Shown piece after piece: positions 39,075 through 47,761 of a stretch of 64,000 nt of DNA; within the stretch, counting starts at the first letter, position 1; every line of letters begins with the position of its first letter. Both the position numbers and the translations under genes were made by a program. Below the pieces are notes generated by a model. That model was not told the origin of the DNA. It ran no database searches and worked only from the letters and a program-made list of their open reading frames with translations. The stretch lies in assembly GCA_017396085.1 (NCBI GenBank), contig JAFQNC010000023.1:1-64000 (forward strand). Direction: 5' to 3'. The DNA comes from Tidjanibacter sp. (lineage in GTDB: Bacteria; Bacteroidota; Bacteroidia; Bacteroidales; Rikenellaceae).

Positions 39075-39818
39075 TTAGCTGCGGAATTTGGCTTTCAGAT
39101 ACTCCCTGTTGAGGCGAGCAATGTGGTTGATGGTAATACCCTTGGGGCACTCTGCTTGGCAAGCACCGGTGTTGGTACAGTTACCAAAGCCCAACTCGTC
39201 CATCTTGGCAACCATAGCCTTGGCCCTGCGAGCAGCCTCCACCTGACCCTGAGGCAGTTTGGCGAGGCTCGATACCCTTGCAGCCACAAAAAGCATTGCC
39301 GAGCCGTTCTTGCAGGTTGCAGCGCAAGCACCACAACCGATACAAGCGGCTGCATCCATACTCTCCTCTGCATCGTCTTTGGCGATGGGAATGGCGTTTG
39401 CATCGGGTACACCACCTGTGCCTACCGACACGAAACCACCGGCTTGAAGAATACTCTCATAGGCGGTGCGGTCCACCACGAGGTCTTTGATTACGGGGAA
39501 TGCACGGCTCCTCCAAGGCTCAATCACGATGGTGTCGCCATCTTTGAAGTTGCGCATATGAAGTTGGCAGGTGGTAATCTCGGTCTCGGGACCGTGGGCG
39601 TGGCCGTTAATCCTCAACGAGCAAGCACCGCAGATACCCTCACGGCAATCGTGGTCGAATGCAACGGGGTCTACACCCTCGTGGATGAGTTGGTTGTTCA
39701 GAATGTCGAGCATCTCCAAGAACGAACTCTCGGTCGAAACATCCTTCACTACGTATGTCTCGAATTTACCTTTGGCTTTGGCATTTGCCTGACGCCATAT
39801 TTTAAGTGTCAAATCCAT
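39075..39818 (-). CDS. frdB: Fumarate reductase / succinate dehydrogenase iron-sulfur subunit
   Basis: This subunit passes electrons between the quinone and FAD subunits. The 247-residue chain has the [2Fe-2S] motif [16 protein letters not shown] with its fourth Cys in TTCQLHM, the [4Fe-4S] motif [11 protein letters not shown] and a final [14 protein letters not shown] for the third cluster. It is last in the order C-A-B seen in Bacteroides, where the enzyme works mainly as fumarate reductase in anaerobic respiration. Confidence 0.95.
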   Translation of the reverse strand: MDLTLKIWRQANAKAKGKFETYVVKDVSTESSFLEMLDILNNQLIHEGVDPVAFDHDCREGICGACSLRINGHAHGPETEITTCQLHMRNFKDGDTIVIEPWRSRAFPVIKDLVVDRTAYESILQAGGFVSVGTGGVPDANAIPIAKDDAEESMDAAACIGCGACAATCKNGSAMLFVAARVSSLAKLPQGQVEAARRAKAMVAKMDELGFGNCTNTGACQAECPKGITINHIARLNREYLKAKFRS

Positions 39819-39884
39819 AGTCTCTATGTTTTCTCTTTCGTTTGTTTGATTTGTATGGGTTTTTGAGAACTCGTTTGTGGAGAG

Positions 39885-41831
39885 TTAGTCCTTGTAGTTA
39901 CGCTGCTGCAAGTGGATGGTCTCAAAGGTCAGAGGCTCCTTGTGAAGCACGGGCTCTTTGTCCTCGCCTTGGTACTCCCACACAGCAACATAGGCATAGT
40001 TCTCGTCATCACGCAGGGCCTCGCCCTCGGGAGTCTGGTACTCCTCGCGGAAGTGGCCACCGCAACTTTCGTTACGGTTGAGTGCATCCCTTGCCATCAA
40101 CTCGCCGAGTTCCAAGAAGTCGGCCAAGCGGAGAGCCTTCTCCAACTCGGGGTTGAGTTCATCGGGCTTACCGGCAAGTTTGAGGTCGCTCCAGAACTCC
40201 TTGCGCAGAGCCTGAATCTCAACGATAGCCTGCTCAAGCGACTCTTTGGTACGAGCCATACCAACCTTCTCCCACATAATGCCGCAACCGAGTTTCTTGT
40301 GCAACTCATCGGGGGTTTGGGTACCCTTGATAGCATAGAGTTTGGCAATCTTCTCGCGGATGGCGTTCTCTGCCTCCTCAAACTCGGGGGTGTTGGTGTC
40401 CACCTTGGGCGACTGAATCTCGTGCGAGAGGTAGTCGCCGATGGTGTAGGGCAGCACGAAGTAGCCATCTGCCAAGCCCTGCATCAGAGCCGAAGCACCG
40501 AGACGGTTGGCACCGTGGTCGGAGAAGTTGGCCTCACCCAGAGCATACAGACCGGGGATGGTAGTCATCAGGTTGTAGTCCACCCAAGTACCACCCATAG
40601 TGTAGTGTACTGCGGGGTAAATCTGCATAGGCTGCTCGTAGGGGTTCACTGCGGTAATCTTCTCATACATCTGGAACAGGTTACCATACCTCTCCCTGAT
40701 GGTCTGAATACCGAGGCGGTCGATGGCGGTCTTGAAGTCGAGATAGACAGCCAAGCCGGTCTCGTTCACGCCATAGCCTGCATCGCAACGCTCTTTGGCA
40801 GCCCTCGAAGCCACATCACGGGGTACGAGGTTACCGAAAGCGGGGTAGCGGCGCTCCAAGTAGTAGTCCCTATCCTCCTCGGCAATATCGCTGGGCTGTT
40901 TGATACCTGCCCTCAGAGCCTCAACATCGCTCTTGTGTTTGGGCACCCAGATACGGCCATCGTTACGCAACGACTCACTCATAAGGGTAAGCTTACTCTG
41001 CTGTGTGCCGTGTACGGGGATACAGGTGGGGTGAATCTGTGTGAAGCAGGGGTTTGCAAATGCAGCACCCTTCTTGTAGGCCTGCCAAGCCACCGAGCCG
41101 TTGGAGTTCATAGCGTTGGTGGAGAGGAAGAACACGTTACCATAGCCACCGGTAGCCATAACCACTGCGTGTGCGCCGTGGCGCTCCAACTCGCCGGTTA
41201 CGAGGTTGCGTGCAATCACGCCCCTTGCCTTGCCGTCTACCAACACGATGTCCAAAATCTCGTGCCTCGAGTAACTCTTAACGGTGCCGGCAGCAATCTG
41301 ACGGTTGAGTGCGGCATAGGCACCGAGCAACAACTGCTGACCGGTCTGGCCACGGGCATAGAAGGTACGCGATACCTGTGCGCCACCGAAGGAACGGTTG
41401 GCCAACTTGCCGCCATACTCACGTGCGAAAGGTACGCCCTGTGCTACGCACTGGTCGATGATGAGGTTGGACACCTCAGCCAAACGATACACATTGGCCT
41501 CCCTTGCGCGGTAGTCGCCACCCTTGATGGTGTCGTAGAAGAGGCGGTATACCGAGTCGTTGTCGTTCTGATAGTTCTTGGCGGCATTGATACCACCCTG
41601 TGCGGCAATCGAGTGTGCCCTACGGGGCGAGTCGCTGATGCAGAATACCTTTACGTTGTAGCCAAGTTCGCCAAGTGAGGCTGCTGCTGCGCCACCACCC
41701 AGACCGGTACCGATAACGATAACGTCAAGTTTGCGTTTGTTGGCGGGGCTCACTACCTTGATGTCGCCTTTATGCTTTGTCCATTTGCCTTCAATGGGGC
41801 CCGATGGAATCTTGGAATCGAGTTTAATCAT
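39885..41831 (-). CDS. frdA: Fumarate reductase / succinate dehydrogenase flavoprotein subunit
   Basis: This is the FAD subunit that interconverts fumarate and succinate. The 648-residue chain has the dinucleotide fold [19 protein letters not shown] and the covalent-FAD histidine in [16 protein letters not shown]. The catalytic region and capping domain are complete. It lies between the cytochrome b and iron-sulfur genes, with gaps of 34 and 66 bases. Confidence 0.96.
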   Translation of the reverse strand: MIKLDSKIPSGPIEGKWTKHKGDIKVVSPANKRKLDVIVIGTGLGGGAAAASLGELGYNVKVFCISDSPRRAHSIAAQGGINAAKNYQNDNDSVYRLFYDTIKGGDYRAREANVYRLAEVSNLIIDQCVAQGVPFAREYGGKLANRSFGGAQVSRTFYARGQTGQQLLLGAYAALNRQIAAGTVKSYSRHEILDIVLVDGKARGVIARNLVTGELERHGAHAVVMATGGYGNVFFLSTNAMNSNGSVAWQAYKKGAAFANPCFTQIHPTCIPVHGTQQSKLTLMSESLRNDGRIWVPKHKSDVEALRAGIKQPSDIAEEDRDYYLERRYPAFGNLVPRDVASRAAKERCDAGYGVNETGLAVYLDFKTAIDRLGIQTIRERYGNLFQMYEKITAVNPYEQPMQIYPAVHYTMGGTWVDYNLMTTIPGLYALGEANFSDHGANRLGASALMQGLADGYFVLPYTIGDYLSHEIQSPKVDTNTPEFEEAENAIREKIAKLYAIKGTQTPDELHKKLGCGIMWEKVGMARTKESLEQAIVEIQALRKEFWSDLKLAGKPDELNPELEKALRLADFLELGELMARDALNRNESCGGHFREEYQTPEGEALRDDENYAYVAVWEYQGEDKEPVLHKEPLTFETIHLQQRNYKD

Positions 41832-41865
41832 ATCGTTAAAGTTTTTTCGTGGTTATCGGTTTAGT

Positions 41866-42579
41866 TTAGAACAAGGGGTAGGGAAGGAGGCCGTTGCCCT
41901 GCAAGAAGAGGATGATGGCGCACAAAGCGAAACCACCAATGATGAGGGTTGCAACGATGAACGAAATGCACTTCATACGTTTGAACCACACCTTGCTGTT
42001 GAGGCCGAGGGAGTGCATCATACTCCACACGCCGTGGGTGAGGTGGAACCAAATGGCTGCAAACCACACCAAGTAGAGCAGCACATAGGGCCACTGAGCG
42101 AAGTAGTAGCGAACAATGGCTGCGCCATCGGTGGGCGACACTGCTGCTGCGCCAAGCAGAACTTCGTGGGCACCGGCCAACTCGGCAAACATCATCTTGT
42201 ACCAGAAGTGTACAAGGTGGAACGCGAGTCCGAGGAGAACAACAATACCCAGCACGAGCATATTCTTGCTCGACCACTCAACACCGGGTTCGCGTTTGGT
42301 TACGGCATAGCGGATGGAGCCACGGGCCTTGCGGTTCTGGATGGTCAGCACAATGGCCAAAGCGATGTGTGCCACAATCACAACTGCCAGCAAAACGGTG
42401 GCGGCAACTGCATACCAGTTGGCTCCGAGGAAACCGCAAATTGCATTGTAGGCTTCATCCGAGAAGACAAGTGCCAAGTTCATACACATATGGAATGTGA
42501 GGAACAAAACAAGAATACAGCCGGAGATGCTCATAAACATCTTCTTGCCGATTGAAGAGGTAAAAATACTTCCACTCAT
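41866..42579 (-). CDS. frdC: Fumarate reductase / succinate dehydrogenase cytochrome b subunit
   Basis: This is the heme b membrane anchor of the enzyme. The 237-residue chain has five hydrophobic segments and histidines in or beside them (LTFHMCMN, VAHIALAI, FHLVHFWYK, FHLTHGVWSM), fitting the two-heme, one-subunit type B anchor. It is first in the frdCAB transcript, with a clear promoter 44 bases upstream. Confidence 0.93.
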   Translation of the reverse strand: MSGSIFTSSIGKKMFMSISGCILVLFLTFHMCMNLALVFSDEAYNAICGFLGANWYAVAATVLLAVVIVAHIALAIVLTIQNRKARGSIRYAVTKREPGVEWSSKNMLVLGIVVLLGLAFHLVHFWYKMMFAELAGAHEVLLGAAAVSPTDGAAIVRYYFAQWPYVLLYLVWFAAIWFHLTHGVWSMMHSLGLNSKVWFKRMKCISFIVATLIIGGFALCAIILFLQGNGLLPYPLF

Positions 42580-42622
42580 AATTATTTAAGTTAAATAAAA
42601 TTTTGTTTAGTTCTAATTGGCG

Positions 42623-42654
42623 CAAAGTTACTATTGTTTTTCAAATAACACAAT
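42623..42654 (-). promoter_or_regulatory. Promoter of frdCAB
   Basis: The minus strand reads ATTG (42654-42651) and TAACTTTG (42630-42623) with a 20-base spacer. It faces the promoter of the next gene, and the two overlap between 42640 and 42654. Confidence 0.65.
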
Positions 42655-42670
42655 TATTTCCTTAACTTTG
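42640..42670 (+). promoter_or_regulatory. Promoter of the DUF5106-like gene
   Basis: TAACTTTG at 42663-42670 is a perfect -7 box, 25 bases before the start codon. The -33 box would fall at about 42640-42643 (TTTC), a weak match, inside the divergent frd promoter. Confidence 0.6.
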
Positions 42671-42694
42671 TCGCTGGTTTAAGGCAATTATTCT

Positions 42695-43609
42695 ATGAAA
42701 AAAACGATTATTACACTGCTCTTGTCGCTTTTTGTGGCCCCATCGGTGGCTTTTGCGCAAACTACCGAGCCATTTCCGGAGATAACGGTGCCGGCAATCT
42801 ACACCGACCAAGCCTCCTATGTGGCCTACTACATCTCCCACTACTGGGACCGATACGACTTTGCCGCCTACGACAAAAAGTACGCCGAAGAGACCACGGG
42901 CCAAGCCTTTGCCAACTTTGCCTACCTGCTGCAGATGCAGTCGGGAATTGGTGCTGCCACCCCCGAGGCCCAGTCGGCCGTGAAGGCTATGCTCTCGCGT
43001 GCTGCGGTGAGCGAGGATGCCTATTGGCACTTCCTCGACCTGTGTGAGCACTACTTCTATGAGCCCAACTCTCCGATGCGTAACGATGAGTTTTTCATCC
43101 CCGCCATTGCCCACGCACTCTCCACCAAGAGCCCTCTTGACGAGGACTCCAAGAGCCGCTACCGCACGCTCAAAAAGACCGTGGAGCGCAACCGCCCGGG
43201 CACTGTGGCCACCGATTTTGTCTACACCACAGCAGGCGGCTCACAGGGGCGTATGAGTCAGATTAATAGCGATATACTCATTATCTACTTCTACAACCCC
43301 GGTTGTGCCGATTGTCGCCGAGTTAAGGATATGTTGGTGGAATCGGAGGCGGTGAGTAGGCTCCACAAGGAGGGACGCTTGAAGGTGCTTGCAGTCTATC
43401 CCGATGAGGACCTCACGGAGTGGAAAAAGTATCTGGCCGAAAACCCAAAGTGGTGGATAAGTTCCTATGATAAGGGTGCAGTGGTGCAGTCGAGAAATCT
43501 CTACGACCTGAAGGCCATCCCCACACTCTACCTGCTTGATAAGGACAAAAACGTGGTGCTGAAAGACCCCACGCCCGAAAATCTTATCGGTCTGCTGGGA
43601 ATGATTTGA
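42695..43609 (+). CDS. DUF5106-like periplasmic thioredoxin-fold protein
   Basis: The 304-residue chain has a signal peptide (residues 1-21, ending AFAQ). The N-terminal half (about 30-160) is helical and looks like the DUF5106 domain found in this phylum. The C-terminal half has a thioredoxin fold with the CADC redox motif (Cys-Ala-Asp-Cys, in NPGCADCRRV) and the cis-proline in KAIPTLYLLD. It probably reduces or shuffles disulfides in the periplasm. It is divergent from frdCAB and ends before a region of imperfect inverted repeats. Confidence 0.8.
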   Translation: MKKTIITLLLSLFVAPSVAFAQTTEPFPEITVPAIYTDQASYVAYYISHYWDRYDFAAYDKKYAEETTGQAFANFAYLLQMQSGIGAATPEAQSAVKAMLSRAAVSEDAYWHFLDLCEHYFYEPNSPMRNDEFFIPAIAHALSTKSPLDEDSKSRYRTLKKTVERNRPGTVATDFVYTTAGGSQGRMSQINSDILIIYFYNPGCADCRRVKDMLVESEAVSRLHKEGRLKVLAVYPDEDLTEWKKYLAENPKWWISSYDKGAVVQSRNLYDLKAIPTLYLLDKDKNVVLKDPTPENLIGLLGMI

Positions 43610-43645
43610 TAAATAGTTGTCAGTTATTAGCAAACAGTTGTCAGT

Positions 43646-43699
43646 AAACAGTTTACAGTAAATAGTTTACGGGTGATAACTGATAACTGAAAACTGTTT
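43646..43699. terminator. Imperfect inverted repeat between converging genes
   Basis: AAACAGTTTACAGT (43646-43659) and ACTGAAAACTGTTT (43686-43699) pair at 13 of 14 positions. It lies between the DUF5106-like gene and prfB, which converge, and could work as an AT-rich terminator. Direct copies of AGTTGTCAGT sit just upstream. Confidence 0.45.
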
Positions 43700-44810
43700 A
43701 GGCGTTGTTGCCAAACTCCATAAGGTAGGCTTTGATGAAGGCGTCAATGTCGCCATCCATCACCGCATCCACTGCCGAGGTCTGGTGGCCTGTGCGGTGG
43801 TCCTTCACACGGCGGTCGTCAAAGACGTAGGAGCGAATTTGTGAGCCCCACTCAATGCGTTTCTTGCTCTTTTCGAGTTCGTTCTGCATAGCCATACGTT
43901 TGTCCAACTCCCTCTGGTAGAGCTTGGAGCGAAGGATGCGCAGGGCGTTGTTGCGGTTGTCGAGTTGCGAGCGCGTCTCGGTGTTCTCAATGAGGAACTC
44001 CACCACCTCGCCCGTGTCGGGGTCCTTGCCGTGGTAGCGCAGTCGCACACCCGTTTCCACCTTGTTCACGTTTTGTCCGCCCGCACCGCTACTGCGATAG
44101 GTGTCCCACTCGTAGTCGGCAGGATTGATGTTGATTTCTATGGTGTCATCCACCTGTGGCGACACAAAGACCGATGCAAAGGTGGTTTGTCGCTTGTTGT
44201 TGGCATTGAAGGGCGATAGGCGCACCATACGGTGCACACCACTCTCGCTCTTGAGGTAGCCATAGGCATAGTCGCCCTCAAAGAGCAGTGTGGCCGATTT
44301 GACGCCCACCTCTTCACCGGGTTGCAGGTCGGCCACTCTCACTTTGAAGCCGTTGCGCTCGCCCCAGCGGGTGTACATCCTCATCAGCATTGATGCCCAA
44401 TCGAGGCTCTCGGTGCCGCCTGCACCACTGTTAATATCGACCACAGCACCCAGTTTGTCCTCCTCTCCACGGAGCATATTCTTCATTTCAAGGGCCTCGG
44501 TAGCCTCCAACGTGCGGGCATAGAGGGTGTCGAGCTCCTGCTCGGTGGCACCTCCCTCACGCACAAACTCGGCCGTAACCTCAAGGTCGTCTACAAGACC
44601 CGAGAGGGCCACATAGGAGTCTATCCACGCCTTTATGGAAGCCACCTTTTTGAGTTGCTTTTCGGCCTCTTCGGGGTGGTCCCAAAAGTCGGGGGCGGTG
44701 GTTTTGAGCTGCTCCTCCTCAAAGGCTATGCGCTTGTCGTCAATGGCAAGGTATCGCCCCAAGGCATCGCGCCTCTGCACAAGGTCCTTTATCTGTTCTG
44801 CTGTTGTCAT
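43698..44810 (-). CDS. prfB: Peptide chain release factor 2
   Basis: RF2 reads UAA and UGA and triggers peptide release. The 370-residue chain has the recognition motif region SPFNANNKRQTTFASV with the SPF tripeptide, and the GGQ motif in RSSGAGGQNVNKVETGVRL. The frame runs uninterrupted from the ATG. At the usual autoregulatory site (after RYL, about residues 19-21) the codons are CTT GCC, not CTT TGA, so no programmed frameshift is present. Confidence 0.97.
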   Translation of the reverse strand: MTTAEQIKDLVQRRDALGRYLAIDDKRIAFEEEQLKTTAPDFWDHPEEAEKQLKKVASIKAWIDSYVALSGLVDDLEVTAEFVREGGATEQELDTLYARTLEATEALEMKNMLRGEEDKLGAVVDINSGAGGTESLDWASMLMRMYTRWGERNGFKVRVADLQPGEEVGVKSATLLFEGDYAYGYLKSESGVHRMVRLSPFNANNKRQTTFASVFVSPQVDDTIEININPADYEWDTYRSSGAGGQNVNKVETGVRLRYHGKDPDTGEVVEFLIENTETRSQLDNRNNALRILRSKLYQRELDKRMAMQNELEKSKKRIEWGSQIRSYVFDDRRVKDHRTGHQTSAVDAVMDGDIDAFIKAYLMEFGNNA

Positions 44811-44872
44811 CTCTACCTAACTATACTCTTTTTCTTCCTTCCTTCTTGCTTGGTGTGTGTGCAGCCCTCTTT

Positions 44873-45643
44873 TTAGCCTGCCACGCTGCACTCCACCCCC
44901 AGAGCACGCACCCTCTCGGCTATGGCTCGGAGTTCCTCCACGGGCACCTTTTGCAGGTTGGGTGCGGGGGTGTCGCGGTCGATGGTGTAGACCATCACGC
45001 TGCGGGGAGCAATCTCCTCAATTAGTTTCAGCCAAGCGGCCACCTCCTCTTCGGTGGTGTTGTCAATCACCTCGCTCTCAAACTCGCCACGCAGGAACAT
45101 AGTCTGCACAATGCACCTGCCCCCAAACGACTTCATCCTCCCGACCACCTCGGCCACCGAGTAGTGCCCAAGGGGTTTGTCGATGAGTTGCACGGTGTGG
45201 TCAAAGGCCGAGTCGAGTTTCAAGATTGGGTTATCAACCATCCTCAGAGCCCTGCAAACGCTCTCCTTGTGGAGCATTGTGGCGTTGGTTAGCACCGACA
45301 CTTTGGCGTTGGGGCAGAGCCTGTTGCGCAACGATACCACTCCCTGCACAATCTCCTCAAAGTGGGGGTGCATTGTGGGCTCTCCGTTGCCCGCAAAGGT
45401 GAGCACATCGGGTGGTGTTCCCTCGGCAACCATTGCCGAGAGCCTTTGCTCCAACATCGCAAGCACAGCCTCCTTGTTGTGGAATTTGGGTTTTGGGCCG
45501 CCCAGAGTCCACCCACACTCGCAGTAGATGCAGTTGAACGAGCAGAGTTTGCACTCCAACGGCAGCAGGTTGATGCCCAGCGAGAGGCCCAATCGGCGCG
45601 AGTGAATGGGGCCGAAGATTATGTTGTCATAGAGGACTGTCAT
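44873..45643 (-). CDS. Radical SAM protein
   Basis: The 256-residue chain has the radical SAM cluster motif as CSFNCIYC (Cys-x3-Cys-x2-Cys, about residues 34-41), preceded by SRRLGLSLGINLLP and followed by the FAGNGEPTMHP block typical of the COG0731-type subgroup. The substrate is unknown. It has a promoter-like site (45696-45665) and is divergent from the lipocalin gene. Confidence 0.85.
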   Translation of the reverse strand: MTVLYDNIIFGPIHSRRLGLSLGINLLPLECKLCSFNCIYCECGWTLGGPKPKFHNKEAVLAMLEQRLSAMVAEGTPPDVLTFAGNGEPTMHPHFEEIVQGVVSLRNRLCPNAKVSVLTNATMLHKESVCRALRMVDNPILKLDSAFDHTVQLIDKPLGHYSVAEVVGRMKSFGGRCIVQTMFLRGEFESEVIDNTTEEEVAAWLKLIEEIAPRSVMVYTIDRDTPAPNLQKVPVEELRAIAERVRALGVECSVAG

Positions 45644-45664
45644 AGAGTTGGTGAATTTCGGACA

Positions 45665-45696
45665 CGAAGGTAGTGCATTTTGTTGAGTGGAGCAAA
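45665..45696 (-). promoter_or_regulatory. Probable promoter of the radical SAM gene
   Basis: On the minus strand TTTG (45696-45693) and TACCTTCG (45672-45665) are 20 bases apart, with one departure from the -7 consensus. Confidence 0.5.
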
Positions 45697-45773
45697 TTTT
45701 ACCCTCTCAATTACACACATTGGCACTCGGTTTGCCCACCCTTGTGGGTGTTAAACAAAAACTTTACCGCTTT

Positions 45774-46319
45774 ATGAACACTTTTACACTCCGTACATCC
45801 ATTCGCCTTACGCTCGTGGCTCTTGCTCTCGGGTGCTACAACCTCTTTGCAGCCGAGCCCGCAGGGCGCACCAAGGAACTCAACAACACCCCCGCCTCCA
45901 ACGTGGACTTGGAGCGTTATCAGGGACGTTGGTATGAACTCGTGCGCAAGCCCCACTCGTTTGAGAAGGGTATGAGCCACGTGGTGGCCACCTACACCCT
46001 GCGCCCCGATGGTAAGATTGACGTAACCAACGAGGGAATGAAGAAGGGTAAACGCAAGGTGAGCCGAGGTAAGGCCCGCACCACCGACATCCCCGGCCAA
46101 CTGATGGTTACCTTCTTCATCTTCCCCGGCGAGTACAACATTCTGGAGGTTGCCCCCGACTACTCCTACTCGGTGGTGGGCGGTGGCAGTCCCAAATACC
46201 TCTGGGTACTCTCCCGCACCCCCTCTCTGCCGAAGGAAACTATGGACGGCATTTTTGCCCGACTGCGGGACAGGGGCTACGACCTCTCGGACATAATCAT
46301 CGTGGAGCAAGACCAATAG
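45774..46319 (+). CDS. blc: Lipocalin family protein
   Basis: Bacterial lipocalins of the Blc type bind lipids, often as outer-membrane lipoproteins. The start at 45774 (MNTFTLRTSIRLTLVALALG) gives 181 residues, with a hydrophobic leader and a possible lipobox Cys21. The lipocalin signature YQGRWYEL is at about residues 51-58, and the closing helix follows LWVLSRTPSLP. An ATG upstream (45687) would place unrelated residues before the leader. Confidence 0.88.
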   Translation: MNTFTLRTSIRLTLVALALGCYNLFAAEPAGRTKELNNTPASNVDLERYQGRWYELVRKPHSFEKGMSHVVATYTLRPDGKIDVTNEGMKKGKRKVSRGKARTTDIPGQLMVTFFIFPGEYNILEVAPDYSYSVVGGGSPKYLWVLSRTPSLPKETMDGIFARLRDRGYDLSDIIIVEQDQ

Positions 46320-46326
46320 AGAAGCC

Positions 46327-46434
46327 GTCTAACAAGGTGATTTCTGCGTTACGCTTGTCCTCAAAATCCTCATTTACGCCGTGTAAACTGCGGTTTTTCG
46401 GACTGCGCAAGCCTTGAAATCCCTCTTGTTATAC
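46327..46434 (+). repeat. Palindromic repeat, family B, copy 2
   Basis: TCTAACAAGGTGATTTC and GAAATCCCTCTTGTTATA are imperfectly complementary arms around a core (CTGCGTTACGCT, AAATCCTCATTTACGC, GTAAACTGCGGTTTTTCG) shared with 35936-36061. The arms are unlike those of the other copy although the core is the same. Confidence 0.75.
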
Positions 46435-46452
46435 AACTTCTGAAAAACATAG

Positions 46453-46479
46453 GGGTGTGTCTGATATTCAGACACACCC
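46453..46479 (+). terminator. Terminator-like hairpin after the lipocalin gene
   Basis: GGGTGTGTCTG and CAGACACACCC form a perfect 11-base stem with a 5-base loop, but only a weak TT follows. Confidence 0.55.
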
Positions 46480-46503
46480 TTAGCCTAAAATGTGTGCTCC
46501 GAT

Positions 46504-46535
46504 TTTGGGGTTACTGACAGGTGTGGATAACTTTC
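46504..46535 (+). promoter_or_regulatory. Probable promoter of the AraC gene
   Basis: TTTG (46504-46507) and TAACTTTC (46528-46535) are 20 bases apart, with one departure from the -7 consensus. Confidence 0.5.
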
Positions 46536-46604
46536 GGGTTGTTCCACACCTTGTGTTTTGCGAGGGGAGGTACTTTTGCCCCATTAAACCAATCACAACC
46601 CCTA

Positions 46605-47105
46605 ATGGCAAAACAAAACGACCCTAATTCGCTACTTGATGAGCACCTGCACCAAGTGGCAACACAAGGTGTATACTCCAAAAAGAGTATCGAACAACTC
46701 GCAGAGGAGTGTTGCCTCTGCACCACCACATTCAAACTCAAATTCCGATGCCACTTCGGCGAGAGCGTACACCGCTGGATGGTGCGCAAACGATTGGAGT
46801 ATGCCGAAAGGCTGCTGTGTGGCTCCGACCTCTCGGTCAAGGCCATTGCCTACACCACAAGGTTCTGCAACCCCTCGCACTTCATCCGCCTCTTTAAGGA
46901 CCACTTTGGGACCACGCCCGCCGACTATCGCAAGGCCCACCGCTGGGACCACAATGAGAGGTGTCGGCCACAAGGTTGCTCCTCGTGTGCTGCCACCAAT
47001 GGGACTTGTTGCTGCCGAAACATACGCACAGGACAGTGCCCCAACCTTCGAACAAGGTCGGCACAACAAACCCCTTCCGCTCGGGCGAAAGGGGAAGATG
47101 TGTAA
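46605..47105 (+). CDS. Short AraC-type regulator with Cys-rich tail
   Basis: The start at 46605 (MAKQNDPNSLLDEHLHQVAT) gives 166 residues. After a helical leader come the two AraC-type helix-turn-helix motifs (SIEQLAEECCLCTTTFKLKF, about residues 28-47, and LSVKAIAYTTRFCNPSHFIR, about 77-96, closed by FGTTPADYRKAH). There is no N-terminal effector domain. The tail after residue 110 has seven cysteines (one, one, one, three adjacent and one), and six more lie in the HTH region, an unusual number. Metal or redox sensing is possible but only inferred. Confidence 0.8.
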   Translation: MAKQNDPNSLLDEHLHQVATQGVYSKKSIEQLAEECCLCTTTFKLKFRCHFGESVHRWMVRKRLEYAERLLCGSDLSVKAIAYTTRFCNPSHFIRLFKDHFGTTPADYRKAHRWDHNERCRPQGCSSCAATNGTCCCRNIRTGQCPNLRTRSAQQTPSARAKGEDV

Positions 47106-47137
47106 GTCGGAATGGAAGAGAGCCTGCTATGCGCAGA

Positions 47138-47761
47138 CTAAATGGGAAATATCAGAAAGACGACCACATCCCACACGGCGTGGGAAACAATGAGTGTCCA
47201 AAGGCTCTTGGGCCACAGTCGATACAGCAAGCCCCACACACCGCCAACCACCGCAGCGGACACCACCAGCATAAAGTTCAGTGCCCAAATGTGCACGAGG
47301 GCATAGATGGCTGTGGTGAGCACAAAGGCCCACGTGGGATTTAATTTGAGGGATAGTTGTCGCTGCACAAATCCACGCCAGAAAATCTCCTCGGCGGGGC
47401 CGATGACAAGCAGCAACAAGGGGCCGATGAGCCAAGGCGAGGTGCCATCCTTCATCGAGTAGATGGAGCCAATCTCCCCCTCGGCAAAGGGAAACATCCG
47501 GCAGGCTACCTTGTCGCCCACCCAGAACACTCCCCACAGCAGCGCAGCAAGGGCCACGCCCAACAAAATGTGCTTGGCGGAAAACTCCACGGCAAGCACC
47601 CTGCGCAGGTCGGGTGTGGTGGCGAGGGAGAGCGTGGTGAGCACCACTCCCGCAAGACTCATCGTAAGCCAAAAATTGACGTGCGAGGCGGTCCACGGAC
47701 TGAACATCACAAACCACAGCAGGGCTGCAACGGCTATGGGAAGCAGGATTTTCTTTGTCAT
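47138..47761 (-). CDS. CPBP family intramembrane metalloprotease
   Basis: The 207-residue chain has about six hydrophobic segments and the family motif EExxxRG as PAEEIFWRG (about residues 122-130), with the conserved histidine in ALVHIWALN and VSHAVWD. CPBP (Abi/CAAX) proteases are found in many settings and the target here is unknown. Its ATG overlaps the menA stop codon by four bases, so the two are translationally coupled. Confidence 0.9.
   Translation of the reverse strand: MTKKILLPIAVAALLWFVMFSPWTASHVNFWLTMSLAGVVLTTLSLATTPDLRRVLAVEFSAKHILLGVALAALLWGVFWVGDKVACRMFPFAEGEIGSIYSMKDGTSPWLIGPLLLLVIGPAEEIFWRGFVQRQLSLKLNPTWAFVLTTAIYALVHIWALNFMLVVSAAVVGGVWGLLYRLWPKSLWTLIVSHAVWDVVVFLIFPI

Noticed and set aside
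46521..46604. Longer AraC frame from an ATG at 46521
   Set aside because: The extra residues overlap the promoter boxes and do not fit the family.
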